A DNA stretch of 64,000 bases from CAIKXD01 sp035439485 (GCA_035439485.1 DAORKI010000005.1:5563-69562), one strand, 5' to 3'; shown: positions 25,942 to 35,839, counted from the stretch's first letter. Translations and numbers: made by a program. The notes: a model not told the origin generated them from the sequence alone.

Positions 25942-26643
25942 ATGAATAAAGAAATTGAACATTTAAACTGGGATTCAAATTTATTTGGCTATAAGGTGGG
26001 CAAAATTTCTTTGAAAATTGATGAGGATGAAAATAAAATTAATTTCCCAGGTAATTCAAAGGCTTTCAAATTGATTTATATTTTCAGTGAGAAAGCTCTT
26101 GACGAAGAATTTTGTAGAACAAACAATGCAAGTTTAGTGGATATAAAAGTAGAACTTGTAAAAATTCTAGATCATAAAACATTAATCGATGCAGCCTCAA
26201 CAAACATAATACAACTAAGTTCTCTTAACAATGCCTTGTTGGACTTGGTTTTTCAAAGCGGCACCTACTCTCGCTTTAAAATTGATTCAAAGTTTGTTGC
26301 AAATGAATTTGAAAAATTATATCAGATTTGGATTGAAAATTCATTAAAATCAGAAAACACATTGGTTTTTGGATATATCATAAATAATGAATTGCTAGGC
26401 TTCCAAACTCTTCTGTTAAATGATAAAGAGGCAGAAATAGGATTAATTGCAGTTGATGCAAATAATAGAGGTACCATGATTGGTAAAAAAATGCTTAACT
26501 TTGCATGTAATTCTGCAATTGAAAAAGGGATTCATCACATAAAAGTAAGTACGCAAAAACACAATGAAATGGCAATGAATTTTTACCTTAAAAACGGTTT
26601 TGTTGTAGTAAAAAACACCTATATTTATCATATTTGGCAATAA
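25942..26643 (+). CDS. GNAT N-acetyltransferase, WecD/FdtC-like
   Basis: A 233-residue GNAT protein. The opening HLNWDSNLFGYKVGKI is the typical start of WecD-type sugar-nucleotide N-acetyltransferases. The acetyl-CoA site is in DANNRGTMIGKKMLNFA, and the C-terminal strand pair is MAMNFYLKNGFVV. WecD acetylates dTDP-4-amino-4,6-dideoxygalactose; the aminotransferase that would make this substrate is the next gene, 3 bases downstream, so the pair makes a 4-acetamido-4,6-dideoxy sugar. Which stereoisomer is made cannot be read from the sequence. Confidence 0.82.
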   Translation: MNKEIEHLNWDSNLFGYKVGKISLKIDEDENKINFPGNSKAFKLIYIFSEKALDEEFCRTNNASLVDIKVELVKILDHKTLIDAASTNIIQLSSLNNALLDLVFQSGTYSRFKIDSKFVANEFEKLYQIWIENSLKSENTLVFGYIINNELLGFQTLLLNDKEAEIGLIAVDANNRGTMIGKKMLNFACNSAIEKGIHHIKVSTQKHNEMAMNFYLKNGFVVVKNTYIYHIWQ

Positions 26644-26646
26644 GGA

Positions 26647-27795
26647 ATGATTCCATTTAATAAGCCCTTTTTAACAGGCAATGAAACTCATTATATCAAA
26701 GAAGCGGTTGAGTCTGGCAAAATATCTGGCAATGGATTGTTTACCCAAAAATGCCAAAACTATTTTGAGAAAGAATATGGTTTTAAAAAGGCATTATTAA
26801 CTACCTCGTGCACCGATGCACTCGAAATGGCGGCTATTTTAGCTAATATTCAACCAGGCGATGAAGTAATAATTCCAAGTTTTACATTTGTGAGCACAGC
26901 CTTGGCCTTTGTGCGACAAGGTGCTAAAGTGGTATTTACTGATTCTAACAAATGGAATCCAAATATTGATGTAGAATTAATTGAGGGTTTAATTACTGAG
27001 CACACCAAAGCAATAATCCCAGTGCATTATGCTGGAATTGCCTGTAATATGAATAAAATTATGCAGCTTGCCCAAAAGTATAATCTGTTGGTGATTGAAG
27101 ATGCTGCACAAGCCATTTGTGGTAATTATAAAAATAATGAAGGCAAAATTCAAAAATTAGGTAGTATTGGACATATGGCTGCTTTTTCATTTCATGAAAC
27201 AAAAAATGTAATTTCTGGAGAAGGAGGAATGTTGGCTATAAATGATAATCGATTTATGGAAAGAGCTGAAATAATATGGGAAAAAGGAACCAATAGATCG
27301 CAATTTTTTAGAGGTGAAGTAAATAAATACAATTGGAAAGATATAGGTTCTTCGTTTTTACCTTCAGAAATTACTGCTGCATTTTTGTGGGCACAGCTGC
27401 AAAATATTGACTTGATACAGCTAAAAAGGATAAAATTGTGGAATATTTATCACCAAAATTTGAAAGACCTATATGAAAATGCTATTATTGAATCTCCTCA
27501 CATCCCCAATTTTGCTACAAATAATGGTCACATTTATTACATTTTGCTTAATGATTCTAATGTAAGAGATAAACTTATCGCATTTTTAAAGTCAGTAGGT
27601 ATTATGTCAGTTTTTCATTATTTGCCGCTACATTCTTCTGATTATTACGCTAGTAAGCATGATGGAAGGGAATTACCTATGTCTGAAAAATATAGCAATT
27701 GCTTATTACGTTTACCTATGTATTTTGATTTGCAAGAGCACGAAGTGCAAATGATTACAGATAAAATTCATGAATTTTTTAATCAACAATTTTAA
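26647..27795 (+). CDS. wecE: dTDP-4-amino-4,6-dideoxygalactose transaminase-like enzyme
   Basis: A 382-residue DegT/DnrJ/EryC1 aminotransferase closely following the WecE/RffA pattern: MIPFNKPFLTGNETHYI, SGKISGNGLFTQKCQ, LLTTSCTDALEMAAIL, VIIPSFTFVSTALAFV and IPVHYAGIACNM. The PLP lysine is K186 in SFHETKNVISGEGG. It aminates the 4-keto group of a dTDP-4-keto-6-deoxy sugar. The donor-forming genes rmlA and rmlB are not in the window. Its N-acetyltransferase partner lies immediately upstream. Confidence 0.93.
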   Translation: MIPFNKPFLTGNETHYIKEAVESGKISGNGLFTQKCQNYFEKEYGFKKALLTTSCTDALEMAAILANIQPGDEVIIPSFTFVSTALAFVRQGAKVVFTDSNKWNPNIDVELIEGLITEHTKAIIPVHYAGIACNMNKIMQLAQKYNLLVIEDAAQAICGNYKNNEGKIQKLGSIGHMAAFSFHETKNVISGEGGMLAINDNRFMERAEIIWEKGTNRSQFFRGEVNKYNWKDIGSSFLPSEITAAFLWAQLQNIDLIQLKRIKLWNIYHQNLKDLYENAIIESPHIPNFATNNGHIYYILLNDSNVRDKLIAFLKSVGIMSVFHYLPLHSSDYYASKHDGRELPMSEKYSNCLLRLPMYFDLQEHEVQMITDKIHEFFNQQF

Positions 27796-27801
27796 ATTTA
27801 T

Positions 27802-28638
27802 ATGCTTGTTTTTCATTCACATTGTCAAATGGGTAATCAAATGTTTATTTATGCCTGTGCTAGGTCTTTAGCAAAAAAAAGAAAACTTGAATACTGCCTA
27901 AGTGAAATTGAATATCTGCAGTACTTCGAGTTAAGTAAAGATGACATTAATAATGCAGGTAAATATCGAAAATTTAAAATAATTAATAAAATTCCTGGGT
28001 TTAAATTTACCTTTAAACACTATCAGGATAACCGCATAGATTATGCTGACTTAATGGTTCAAGAAAATAGTAAAAGGGTTTGGTATTATGGCTATTTTCA
28101 GGGTGAAAAGTATTTATTTGATAATACAAACGACATTAGGAAATGTTTTCAAATTAAATCACAATATATTGATGAATATAATAATTTTAAAAATAAATAT
28201 TTACAATCAAAAAGAAGCATTGTGGTTCATATTAGATTAAAAGATTATAAAACTTTTGGTCCCGATTTTTTAAATGGTCCTGATTTAACTTTACCTTTTA
28301 GTTATTATCATCATAACCTAAAACAACAAATTGAACAGCAATCAGACAATAACTTTCAAATTATATTTTTATCTGATGATATTAATGAAGTGAAAAAAGA
28401 ATTTGGTTCCTACAATGGAATTTTTTCTGAAAATAATATGATTGTTGATTTTCAAATTTTAAAAAATGCATCCGTTGCTATAATTTCTCCTAGTTCCTAT
28501 GCTTGGTGGGCTTGTTGGTTATCTGACCCAGGTTTACAAGTAACCGTAGTACCAAAATATTTTTTAGGATTTAAAGTTAACAATGAATTTCCAATAAATA
28601 TGATTCCTCCACATTTTATTCAAGCAGTAGTTAATTAA
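27802..28638 (+). CDS. GT11 glycosyltransferase, alpha-1,2-fucosyltransferase-like
   Basis: A 278-residue protein with GT11 motifs: the N-terminal MGNQMFIYACARSLA, the donor-binding VVHIRLKDY (a variant of HxRRxDY, with L in place of the second R), IIFLSDDINEVKKEFG, and the final ISPSSYAWWACWLS. GT11 enzymes transfer fucose from GDP-fucose through an alpha-1,2 bond, though related sugars are possible. The altered HxRRxDY motif makes the donor uncertain. It starts 6 bases after the aminotransferase stop. Confidence 0.85.
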   Translation: MLVFHSHCQMGNQMFIYACARSLAKKRKLEYCLSEIEYLQYFELSKDDINNAGKYRKFKIINKIPGFKFTFKHYQDNRIDYADLMVQENSKRVWYYGYFQGEKYLFDNTNDIRKCFQIKSQYIDEYNNFKNKYLQSKRSIVVHIRLKDYKTFGPDFLNGPDLTLPFSYYHHNLKQQIEQQSDNNFQIIFLSDDINEVKKEFGSYNGIFSENNMIVDFQILKNASVAIISPSSYAWWACWLSDPGLQVTVVPKYFLGFKVNNEFPINMIPPHFIQAVVN

Positions 28639-28647
28639 AGTGATCTT

Positions 28648-29541
28648 ATGCACCATCTACCGCCTTTTTTCTCTGTCATAATCCCAACCTATAATAGGAG
28701 TCACATCATTAGCAGTGCTATTAAAAGTGTTATTGCGCAAGTTTATCATAACTGGGAACTTATTATAATTGATGACGGGTCAAAGGATAATACTAAAAAG
28801 GTAGTTGAAAGATTTGAAGACCCTAGAATTAAATACTATTATCAAAAAAACACCGAACGTAGTCAAGCTCGCAATAATGGAATTAAATTAGCTAAAGGAC
28901 AATACATTTGCTTCCTTGATTCTGATGACCAATATTGTACTAATCATTTACAAGTTTTTTATGATTTTATTTTGGCTCATCAGCATCCTGTGGCCCTTCT
29001 TTTCAGTAATCCAATAGTTTTAAATGGAAATGAAGAGATTCAAGAAAAAATTGCCCCTTTTAACGAAAACAATACCTTAGCCTATATTTTAAAAAACTCA
29101 ATTATTCCTGATAGAGTTTGTATACACCATCAAATTTTTAATTCATATCAATTTAACCCTGCTATTCATATAGGAGAGGATACCATATTGTGGTCGCAAA
29201 TTACCAATTCCTTTCCAATGTATCATGTTGATGAATACACAGTAAAATATCTCATACATGATGACAATTCGGTTAATTTAAAAAATAATGTATATAGTCA
29301 TAGACTAAAAGGATTATTAAAACTTTTCAATGAACCTGAAATAAAAAAACGATTGTCAAGAAAGCTAAAAAACCAATTAATAAGTGTTTGTTATTTTGGA
29401 ATTGCAAGACATTATGAACTTAAAAGGAGTTTTTTTCCTATGTGTTATAATACTTTGATGTCGGTTTTATATGACATTAATAATTTACAAACTAAGTCAA
29501 AATTGTTCATGATTTATGCATTTTTAAGACAGAAATCATAA
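28648..29541 (+). CDS. GT2 family glycosyltransferase
   Basis: A 297-residue GT-A glycosyltransferase: FSVIIPTYNRSHII, LIIIDDGSKDNT, SQARNNGIKLAKGQYICFLDSDDQ with the metal-binding DSDD. No membrane segment, so it acts at the cytoplasmic face and probably adds one sugar to the lipid-linked repeat unit. The donor cannot be told. It is the last gene of the polysaccharide operon, 9 bases after the GT11 gene. Confidence 0.9.
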   Translation: MHHLPPFFSVIIPTYNRSHIISSAIKSVIAQVYHNWELIIIDDGSKDNTKKVVERFEDPRIKYYYQKNTERSQARNNGIKLAKGQYICFLDSDDQYCTNHLQVFYDFILAHQHPVALLFSNPIVLNGNEEIQEKIAPFNENNTLAYILKNSIIPDRVCIHHQIFNSYQFNPAIHIGEDTILWSQITNSFPMYHVDEYTVKYLIHDDNSVNLKNNVYSHRLKGLLKLFNEPEIKKRLSRKLKNQLISVCYFGIARHYELKRSFFPMCYNTLMSVLYDINNLQTKSKLFMIYAFLRQKS

Positions 29542-29590
29542 ATTAAAGCCTTCTTGCATAAAATAAAAAGTTATGAAGCCTTTTATTTAT

Positions 29591-29598
29591 TACCTTTG
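29591..29598 (+). promoter_or_regulatory. Promoter -7 box of the DEAD-box helicase gene
   Basis: TACCTTTG, a perfect TAnnTTTG box, 23 bases before the ATG. No clear -33 element. Confidence 0.55.
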
Positions 29599-29620
29599 CG
29601 GCTTAAATTAAAATATATTA

Positions 29621-31456
29621 ATGAATAGCTTTGAAGAACTTGGATTAGATAACAGAATTATTGATGCTATAAAATCCATGGGTTTTGAAAACCCAACCCC
29701 AATACAACAGCAAGCAATACCGCAACTTTTAGCTGAAAAAAGAGATTTAGTAGGATTGGCACAAACAGGCACAGGAAAAACAGCTGCTTTTGGATTACCT
29801 TTGGTACATTTTACTGATTTTAATAAAAGATACACCCAGGCACTAATAATTTGCCCTACACGTGAACTTTGTTTACAAATTACAAGGGATTTAACAAACT
29901 TTTCCTCCAATTATGAAAATGCTAATGTAGTTGCTATTTATGGCGGTGCAAGCATCGAAAATCAAATTCGTGAAATTAACCGTGGCGCTCAAATAATTGT
30001 TGCTACCCCAGGTAGAATGGTCGATATGATTGATCGAGGAAGAATAAAGTTGAATGCAGTTAAAACCGTTGTACTTGATGAAGCTGATGAAATGCTCAAT
30101 ATGGGTTTTAAAGAAGATCTAGATAACATTTTGTCAGAAACTCCAGATGAAAAAAATACTTGGCTTTTCAGCGCTACTATGCCTAATGAGGTTGCTCGAA
30201 TAGCTAAAAACTACATGAGTAATCCAATTGAACTTACTGTTGGAAAACAAAATCAAGGTGCAGAAAATATTGAACATCGATACTATATGGTGCATGCTCG
30301 TGATAAGTATGCTGCACTAAAACGCATTGCCGATTTTAATCCTGATATTTTCGGAATTGTGTTTTGCAGAACTAGAATGGAAACTCAAGAAATTGCTGAG
30401 CATTTGATTAAAGATGGCTATAATGCCGACTCTTTACATGGCGATTTATCTCAACAACAAAGAGATAATGTAATGAAGCGTTATAGAAATAAAACATTAC
30501 AAATGTTAGTTGCTACTGATGTAGCAGCGCGTGGAATTGATGTTGATAATGTAACCCATGTCATCAATTATAATTTACCAGATGATCCTGAGGTGTACAC
30601 ACATAGAAGCGGAAGAACAGCTCGTGCTGGTAGATCTGGAGTGTCTATTGCCATTGTGAACATGAAGGAAATAGGAAAAATTCGTGATATTGAAAGAAAA
30701 ATTGGTAAACAATTTGTGAAGGATAAATTACCATCAGGCGTGCAGGTTTGTGAAAAGCAACTCATTAATTTGGTTAACAAAATTCATGATGCTGAAGTTA
30801 ATGAAACCGAAATTGAAAAGTTTTTACCTCAGGTACATGAAATGCTAAAGGACTTATCAAAGGAAGAATTGATAAAAAGAATGCTTTCTGAAGAGTTTAA
30901 TCGATTTTTAGATTATTATCGTAATGCACCTGATTTAAATGCCGATGATAGAAATAAAGAAAGAAAAACCTCAGCTACTGGATACGGAAATGCTGAACCA
31001 ACAGGAAGGTTTTTTATTAATTTAGGTGAAATTGATGGTATGGACCAAGATAGCTTTAGAGCTTATGCAGCAGAAGTTGCTGGTATTAATCCTTACGACT
31101 TTAAAAGAATAAATATTAAAAGTACTTTTTCATTTTTTGATGTTGATCCAAAATTGGCAATGAATGTTTACAATAGTTTTCAGTTTAAGAAATTCAATGG
31201 ACGTAAGATAAGAATAGATCACAGCGATAGTAAAGGTTCATCATCTGGTGGTGGTGGTGGACAATACCCTGGAAAATCAGATAGTGGAAATAGAAGTGGA
31301 AGCATCAGAAGAGATAGAGGAAGTAGTGCGGATAAGAAAGAAGGCTGGGGCGCAAAAGGCAAAGGAAGTAACGATTTTTATGGTGGCGGAAAAAATCAAA
31401 ATAGAAATAGCAATTTCAACGAGCCAAAAAGAGAAAATAAACGAAGAAGAAATTAA
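29621..31456 (+). CDS. DEAD-box RNA helicase, DeaD/CsdA type
   Basis: A 611-residue RNA helicase. Q motif MGFENPTPIQQQAI, motif I AQTGTGKT (47-54), VLDEADEML, FSATMP, and in the second lobe VATDVAARGIDVDNVTHVINY and HRSGRTARAG. After the helicase core comes a DbpA-like RNA-binding domain (GRFFINLGEIDGMD...FSFFDVDPKLAM), then a tail rich in glycine, serine, arginine and asparagine. This layout is that of DeaD, used in ribosome assembly and RNA decay, often in the cold. Separate from the operon upstream: it has its own -7 box and terminator. Confidence 0.94.
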   Translation: MNSFEELGLDNRIIDAIKSMGFENPTPIQQQAIPQLLAEKRDLVGLAQTGTGKTAAFGLPLVHFTDFNKRYTQALIICPTRELCLQITRDLTNFSSNYENANVVAIYGGASIENQIREINRGAQIIVATPGRMVDMIDRGRIKLNAVKTVVLDEADEMLNMGFKEDLDNILSETPDEKNTWLFSATMPNEVARIAKNYMSNPIELTVGKQNQGAENIEHRYYMVHARDKYAALKRIADFNPDIFGIVFCRTRMETQEIAEHLIKDGYNADSLHGDLSQQQRDNVMKRYRNKTLQMLVATDVAARGIDVDNVTHVINYNLPDDPEVYTHRSGRTARAGRSGVSIAIVNMKEIGKIRDIERKIGKQFVKDKLPSGVQVCEKQLINLVNKIHDAEVNETEIEKFLPQVHEMLKDLSKEELIKRMLSEEFNRFLDYYRNAPDLNADDRNKERKTSATGYGNAEPTGRFFINLGEIDGMDQDSFRAYAAEVAGINPYDFKRINIKSTFSFFDVDPKLAMNVYNSFQFKKFNGRKIRIDHSDSKGSSSGGGGGQYPGKSDSGNRSGSIRRDRGSSADKKEGWGAKGKGSNDFYGGGKNQNRNSNFNEPKRENKRRRN

Positions 31457-31480
31457 AATAGTTTCATATTTAACAATTGA

Positions 31481-31514
31481 AAAAAATCTTGGTATAATTA
31501 TCAAGATTTTTTTT
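31481..31514 (+). terminator. Terminator of the helicase gene
   Basis: AAAAAATCTTG (31481-31491) pairs with CAAGATTTTTT (31502-31512), and the T-run continues to 31514. Confidence 0.75.
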
Positions 31515-31542
31515 GTTTTATAAACATTTTTAGTTACCTTTA
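31512..31542 (+). promoter_or_regulatory. Candidate promoter of the first T9SS tandem gene
   Basis: TTTG (31512-31515), 19 bases, TACCTTTA (31535-31542; last base deviates from TAnnTTTG). It overlaps the T-run of the preceding terminator. Confidence 0.4.
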
Positions 31543-31577
31543 AGGAGTTAATTAGAAACGAAACTAAAACGATTGTT

Positions 31578-33215
31578 ATGAAAAAAATTTACCTATCAAT
31601 GCTAATTGCATTTCTGAGTTGCATGTTCAACACCAACACTCAGGCTCAATGTCCTTTTCCAACTCCGGTTGTGAATGTTGTAAACGGAGTAATTTGTAAC
31701 GGAGCTCCAGCAATTTTGTCGGTCCCTGATGATTATGATTCCTACCAATGGTATTGGGGTACAGTTCCTGTTCCAGTAGCTGCAACTGATTATTCATATT
31801 GGGCAGTTACTGAAGGAAGCTATACTTTACATGTTGTTTTAAATGGCTGTACAGCTATAACCGCACCTGTGTTTGTATCTTCTCCTTTAGTACAACCATT
31901 AAATTTTCCTGACACATTGTATTCATGCACAAATGAGTTACTTGTAACGGTTGATCCAGGTTTGTATGACCAGTTCCTATGGTCAACTGGTGAAACCACC
32001 AATTCAAAATTAATCACACAAAGTGGCTTTTATGGAGTAGGAGCGGGTAATTCAGCATTAAGCTGTGGAGTAGCCGATACATTCTGGGTTGAGCTCAATA
32101 AGCCATCTCCTACTGTTAATATCACTACCATTGGTAACAATCCTTTTTGCGTAAACACTAGTATAGTATTGGAATCTGATAATGTAAGTGGAAACACATG
32201 GAGCAATAATGAAACTACACAATCTATTGTAGTTACAACTCCTGGGCTTTACACCGTAACTGTAGAAAACTATTTTGGATGCACCGCAACTGCTTCTGTT
32301 CAAGTAGATCAAATAGTTTGTAGTAGTTTAACAAGCCAGTTTTGTCCAAATTATGGGTTAGTTCAAACTTCAGCTATCATATGCCAGCCAGTAAATGGGG
32401 CAATACAGTATGAGTGGAAATTTTCTCAAAATGGAAATTTGTACACGACCAGATATTCAACACAAAATTACATAGTTTTACATGGACCAACACCAGCCAT
32501 TACATGGGGAAACATTTATCAAGTTCAAGTTAAACCAATTATTCCAAATGTTGTAACTGATTTTGGAAGTATTTGTGAAATAGGATTAATTAATCAACCT
32601 ACTCAACAATCTGTACCTTTAACAGAACTGAGGACGCAAGACTGTGGTAAATTAAATTATAGATATAATAATAATAATAGACTTGTAGCCAACAGTGTTT
32701 ATCAAGCCATAGCCTATGAATTTGAATTTAAAAATCCAAATAATGGAAATGTCGTTGCTACTAAAGTGGTTGCAAATCCAGTATGCTTCTTAAATACGGT
32801 TACACCTGCACTTCCATTTCCAGCGCAGTATAATGTTAGGGTTCGTGTACTTTACGGTGGTGTTTGGGGAAATTATGGTAATTCATGCCTTATAGGGATA
32901 ATAGGCCTTAATAAAGATGAAAATGATGTAGAAAATCTTATTGACAACCAAGAATTAGAAGTTAATGATTACTTCTTTATTGCTGGTGCTTTTCCAAATC
33001 CATACAATGAATCAGCTACGCTCAGTATTTCTTCCTCATTAAATGAATCTATGAGTGTATTTGTGACAGATATAACAGGAAAAAGGGTGGAGGACTTTAA
33101 TGCAAACTCTAATACCAATATAGTTTTTGGCGAGGCTTATACCAAAGGTTTATATTTCATAAAAGTTGTCAGCGCAAATGGTAATGTTCAAAATCTAAAA
33201 TTATTAAAAAATTAA
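31578..33215 (+). CDS. Secreted T9SS cargo protein with Ig-like repeats (tandem paralog 1)
   Basis: A 545-residue protein with a signal peptide (ending near TNTQAQ), several beta-sandwich repeats rich in cysteine, threonine and asparagine, and a C-terminal T9SS type A sorting domain (FFIAGAFPNPYNESATL, VFVTDITGKRVEDF, GLYFIKVVSANGNVQNLKLLKN). It should be exported by the Sec system and then by the type IX machinery and anchored at the surface. From about residue 35 to the end it aligns with the last 500 residues of the next gene (ICNGAPAILSVPD, TTIGNNPFC, TQDCGKLNYR, LIGIIGLN in both). No enzyme motif; probably adhesive or structural. Confidence 0.85.
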   Translation: MKKIYLSMLIAFLSCMFNTNTQAQCPFPTPVVNVVNGVICNGAPAILSVPDDYDSYQWYWGTVPVPVAATDYSYWAVTEGSYTLHVVLNGCTAITAPVFVSSPLVQPLNFPDTLYSCTNELLVTVDPGLYDQFLWSTGETTNSKLITQSGFYGVGAGNSALSCGVADTFWVELNKPSPTVNITTIGNNPFCVNTSIVLESDNVSGNTWSNNETTQSIVVTTPGLYTVTVENYFGCTATASVQVDQIVCSSLTSQFCPNYGLVQTSAIICQPVNGAIQYEWKFSQNGNLYTTRYSTQNYIVLHGPTPAITWGNIYQVQVKPIIPNVVTDFGSICEIGLINQPTQQSVPLTELRTQDCGKLNYRYNNNNRLVANSVYQAIAYEFEFKNPNNGNVVATKVVANPVCFLNTVTPALPFPAQYNVRVRVLYGGVWGNYGNSCLIGIIGLNKDENDVENLIDNQELEVNDYFFIAGAFPNPYNESATLSISSSLNESMSVFVTDITGKRVEDFNANSNTNIVFGEAYTKGLYFIKVVSANGNVQNLKLLKN

Positions 33216-33249
33216 TCTAAAATAAAAAATCAGTTTTTTTTATTAACAA

Positions 33250-33282
33250 TTGCGCGTTCATTAAAGCTGTTTGTTATATTTG
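33250..33282 (+). promoter_or_regulatory. Promoter of the second T9SS tandem gene
   Basis: TTG (33250-33252), 22 bases, TATATTTG (33275-33282). The start codon is 49 bases downstream. Confidence 0.5.
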
Positions 33283-33331
33283 TAGAAGATTATCAATTAG
33301 AATTATTAATTATTAACCAAAATCAAATCAT

Positions 33332-35818
33332 ATGAAAAAAGTCTATTTATTATTACTGGTCACCTTTTTTGCATTTGCAGGTGCTAGAAACTCTGCAATT
33401 GCTGGCTGCTCAACAACCATTGATGTATGGGATGTACTAAGCCCAACAAGTTCATTGTATCCTTTTGGCATTGTCACTGGATCTTATTCAGGAAGTAGTG
33501 TTTTAAGTGGGGATTTATTTTATGAAGGTAATTATCTTCAAACATATGAATCTGTTGATGGAACAATTTTTTTATTCGACTTATTGCCTGGTAATTACAT
33601 CTTCAATTTTTGTGGTGGTTCCGAAAGTTTTACTATTTTTCCAATACCTTGCGATATAAGTATTTTAAATATTAGTTCACTTGATGTTTCAGGAGCAGGT
33701 TGTTCAGCAAATGGTCAAATTGACCTTACCGTTGGAAGTTCATCGATGGGCATGCCTTATTATTACAATCTCACTGAAATATTGTCAAACATCGAATATA
33801 CTGGAACTGATGATGGTTTTGGAATTATTTCAATTACAGGTTTACCCCCAGGAGTATATTCATTGTTTGTTTCAACTGATATGGATGTGTTAAATTCAAC
33901 CTGTAATGCAAATGATTTGATTATTATTAATGAGCCTTCTTGTGATATGGCTATACAAAATAGTGGATCAAATAGTGCATCAGCACAAGGAGCAAGCGAT
34001 GGAAGTATTTATGCAGAAATTACAGGTAGTTCATGTATTCCTACAGCCCCAGGTGGTACACCTGTATATAATGTTTATGTTGAATTTAATGGAGGTTTTC
34101 TTGCCGACATGGTTTATAATTCCATTACCGGAGATTATGAGTTAACAGGTTTAGCAGCAGGTGACTACACCATTGTAGCGGATAATAGCGGAGATGGTTC
34201 TTGCTTTGTATCTACTGTGATAACAGTTGATGAGCCTACTGGTTGTAATTTAGCTTCACCTACAGTATTGGCTGTGAATACAACAATTTGCAATGGAGCA
34301 CCAGCTATTTTATCTGTTCCTGATATTTATGCTTCTTATCAATGGGTTTACAATGGCAGTTACTTAATTCCAGTTGGTTTTGTTGGAACTGACCACGAAT
34401 ATTGGGCATACTTAGAAGGAGCATACGCAGTAATTGTGACTGACAACAATGGCTGTACTGCAACTTCAAATGAAGTGTTTGTTTCTGCTCCATTATCACC
34501 ACAAATTAATTTCCCTGATACAATTTATTCTTGTACAAATCAAGTTACTATTACTGCACCATCTGCTTTTGATACATTTATTTGGAGCACCAATGCAACT
34601 ACTTCTTCTATTACTGTAACTACTGATGGTTGGTATGGTTTAGGTGCTGGTATCAATGCATTAACTTGTGGTGTAGTTGATACTTTTTATGTATCATTAA
34701 ATAATACAGCTCCAACCGCAGAAATTACAGTTATTGGAAACAATCCTTTCTGCACAGGAACTTCAATTACATTACAATCTAACTCTGCTGTAAACAATTT
34801 ATGGAACACAGGTGCTACAACGCAATCAATTTCAGTTAATTCTACAGGTAATTATACATTACAAGTGAGCAATACTATTGGTTGTACTGCAACAGCTAGC
34901 GTAGATGTAACTTCTCAAAATTGCGTACCAAGTACTCAATTAGCTAATGGTGTTTGTGGCAATATGAGCTATGTTAGAACATCTGCCATTACTTGTGTAA
35001 CTGTTTCAGGCGCTACTCAATATGAATGGGAGTTTAGCAACAATAATGGTGTATATGCAACTAAATTATCTACTACCAATTATATCGGTTTGCATGGTGT
35101 TAGCCCTATCTTAAATTGGGGTACAACATGGACAGTGAGAGTAAGAGCCTATATAGGATCAAATGCTGGCGTATTTAGCAATCCATGCACCATTGGAATT
35201 ATTACTGACCCTGCAATTACTGGTGTTCCTTTAACACAATTAAGAGTTCAAGATTGTGGTAAATTAAATTATCGTATCAATGCTGATAATAGAATTATTA
35301 CAACTCCAATTTCTGGTGCTATCCAATACGAATTTGAGTTTACTGATATGAATAATGTTGTTGTTGCAGTTGTACAAAGAGTAAACAATGTATTGTATTT
35401 TAATACAATGAATCCAATTTTACCTTTCCCTGCACAATATAATGTAAGAACTAAAGCTAAATTAGGTTCTGTTTGGGGTTCATACGGTCAAGCCTGCTTG
35501 ATTGGAATTATTGGCTTAAATAGAGATGCTGTTGAAACTGAATCTAGCGAAGATATTTCAGTTGTTGCTCCATATTTTGATTTAACAGCAATGCCAAATC
35601 CTTATGATGTGATGACTTCAATTGTAATCAACTCATCAATCGATGAAAATGTATATATTCAGTTTTACGATATGACTGGTAAATTGGTGGATGATATTAA
35701 AGTTACCACTAATAGCCGCTTTGATGTTGGTGCCAATTTAAGTAAAGGTATTTATTTATTAAAGGCTAAAACTGATAGTGGAAACCAATTAACTACCAAA
35801 TTAGTTAAAACAAATTAA
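33332..35818 (+). CDS. Secreted T9SS cargo protein with SprB-like and Ig-like repeats (tandem paralog 2)
   Basis: An 828-residue surface protein. Signal peptide (LLLLVTFFAFAGARNSAIAG), then an N-terminal part of about 300 residues absent from paralog 1 with repeats of the type YNLTGLAAGDYTIVADN (SprB-like, found in gliding adhesins), then the shared Ig-like module (ICNGAPAILSVPD onward), and a T9SS type A sorting domain (LTAMPNPYDVMTSIVINSS, GIYLLKAKTDSGNQLTTKLVK). It has its own promoter and a strong terminator. Codon use in the last two thirds looks smoother (more GCT, ACT, GTT) than in paralog 1. Probably an adhesin-like protein; function inferred from domains only. Confidence 0.85.
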   Translation: MKKVYLLLLVTFFAFAGARNSAIAGCSTTIDVWDVLSPTSSLYPFGIVTGSYSGSSVLSGDLFYEGNYLQTYESVDGTIFLFDLLPGNYIFNFCGGSESFTIFPIPCDISILNISSLDVSGAGCSANGQIDLTVGSSSMGMPYYYNLTEILSNIEYTGTDDGFGIISITGLPPGVYSLFVSTDMDVLNSTCNANDLIIINEPSCDMAIQNSGSNSASAQGASDGSIYAEITGSSCIPTAPGGTPVYNVYVEFNGGFLADMVYNSITGDYELTGLAAGDYTIVADNSGDGSCFVSTVITVDEPTGCNLASPTVLAVNTTICNGAPAILSVPDIYASYQWVYNGSYLIPVGFVGTDHEYWAYLEGAYAVIVTDNNGCTATSNEVFVSAPLSPQINFPDTIYSCTNQVTITAPSAFDTFIWSTNATTSSITVTTDGWYGLGAGINALTCGVVDTFYVSLNNTAPTAEITVIGNNPFCTGTSITLQSNSAVNNLWNTGATTQSISVNSTGNYTLQVSNTIGCTATASVDVTSQNCVPSTQLANGVCGNMSYVRTSAITCVTVSGATQYEWEFSNNNGVYATKLSTTNYIGLHGVSPILNWGTTWTVRVRAYIGSNAGVFSNPCTIGIITDPAITGVPLTQLRVQDCGKLNYRINADNRIITTPISGAIQYEFEFTDMNNVVVAVVQRVNNVLYFNTMNPILPFPAQYNVRTKAKLGSVWGSYGQACLIGIIGLNRDAVETESSEDISVVAPYFDLTAMPNPYDVMTSIVINSSIDENVYIQFYDMTGKLVDDIKVTTNSRFDVGANLSKGIYLLKAKTDSGNQLTTKLVKTN

Positions 35819-35839
35819 TAGGTTTAGTTTTTTATTAAG

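Noticed and set aside
31248..31523. 91-codon frame at the end of the helicase gene
   Set aside because: It lies in another frame of the low-complexity helicase tail and runs through the terminator.
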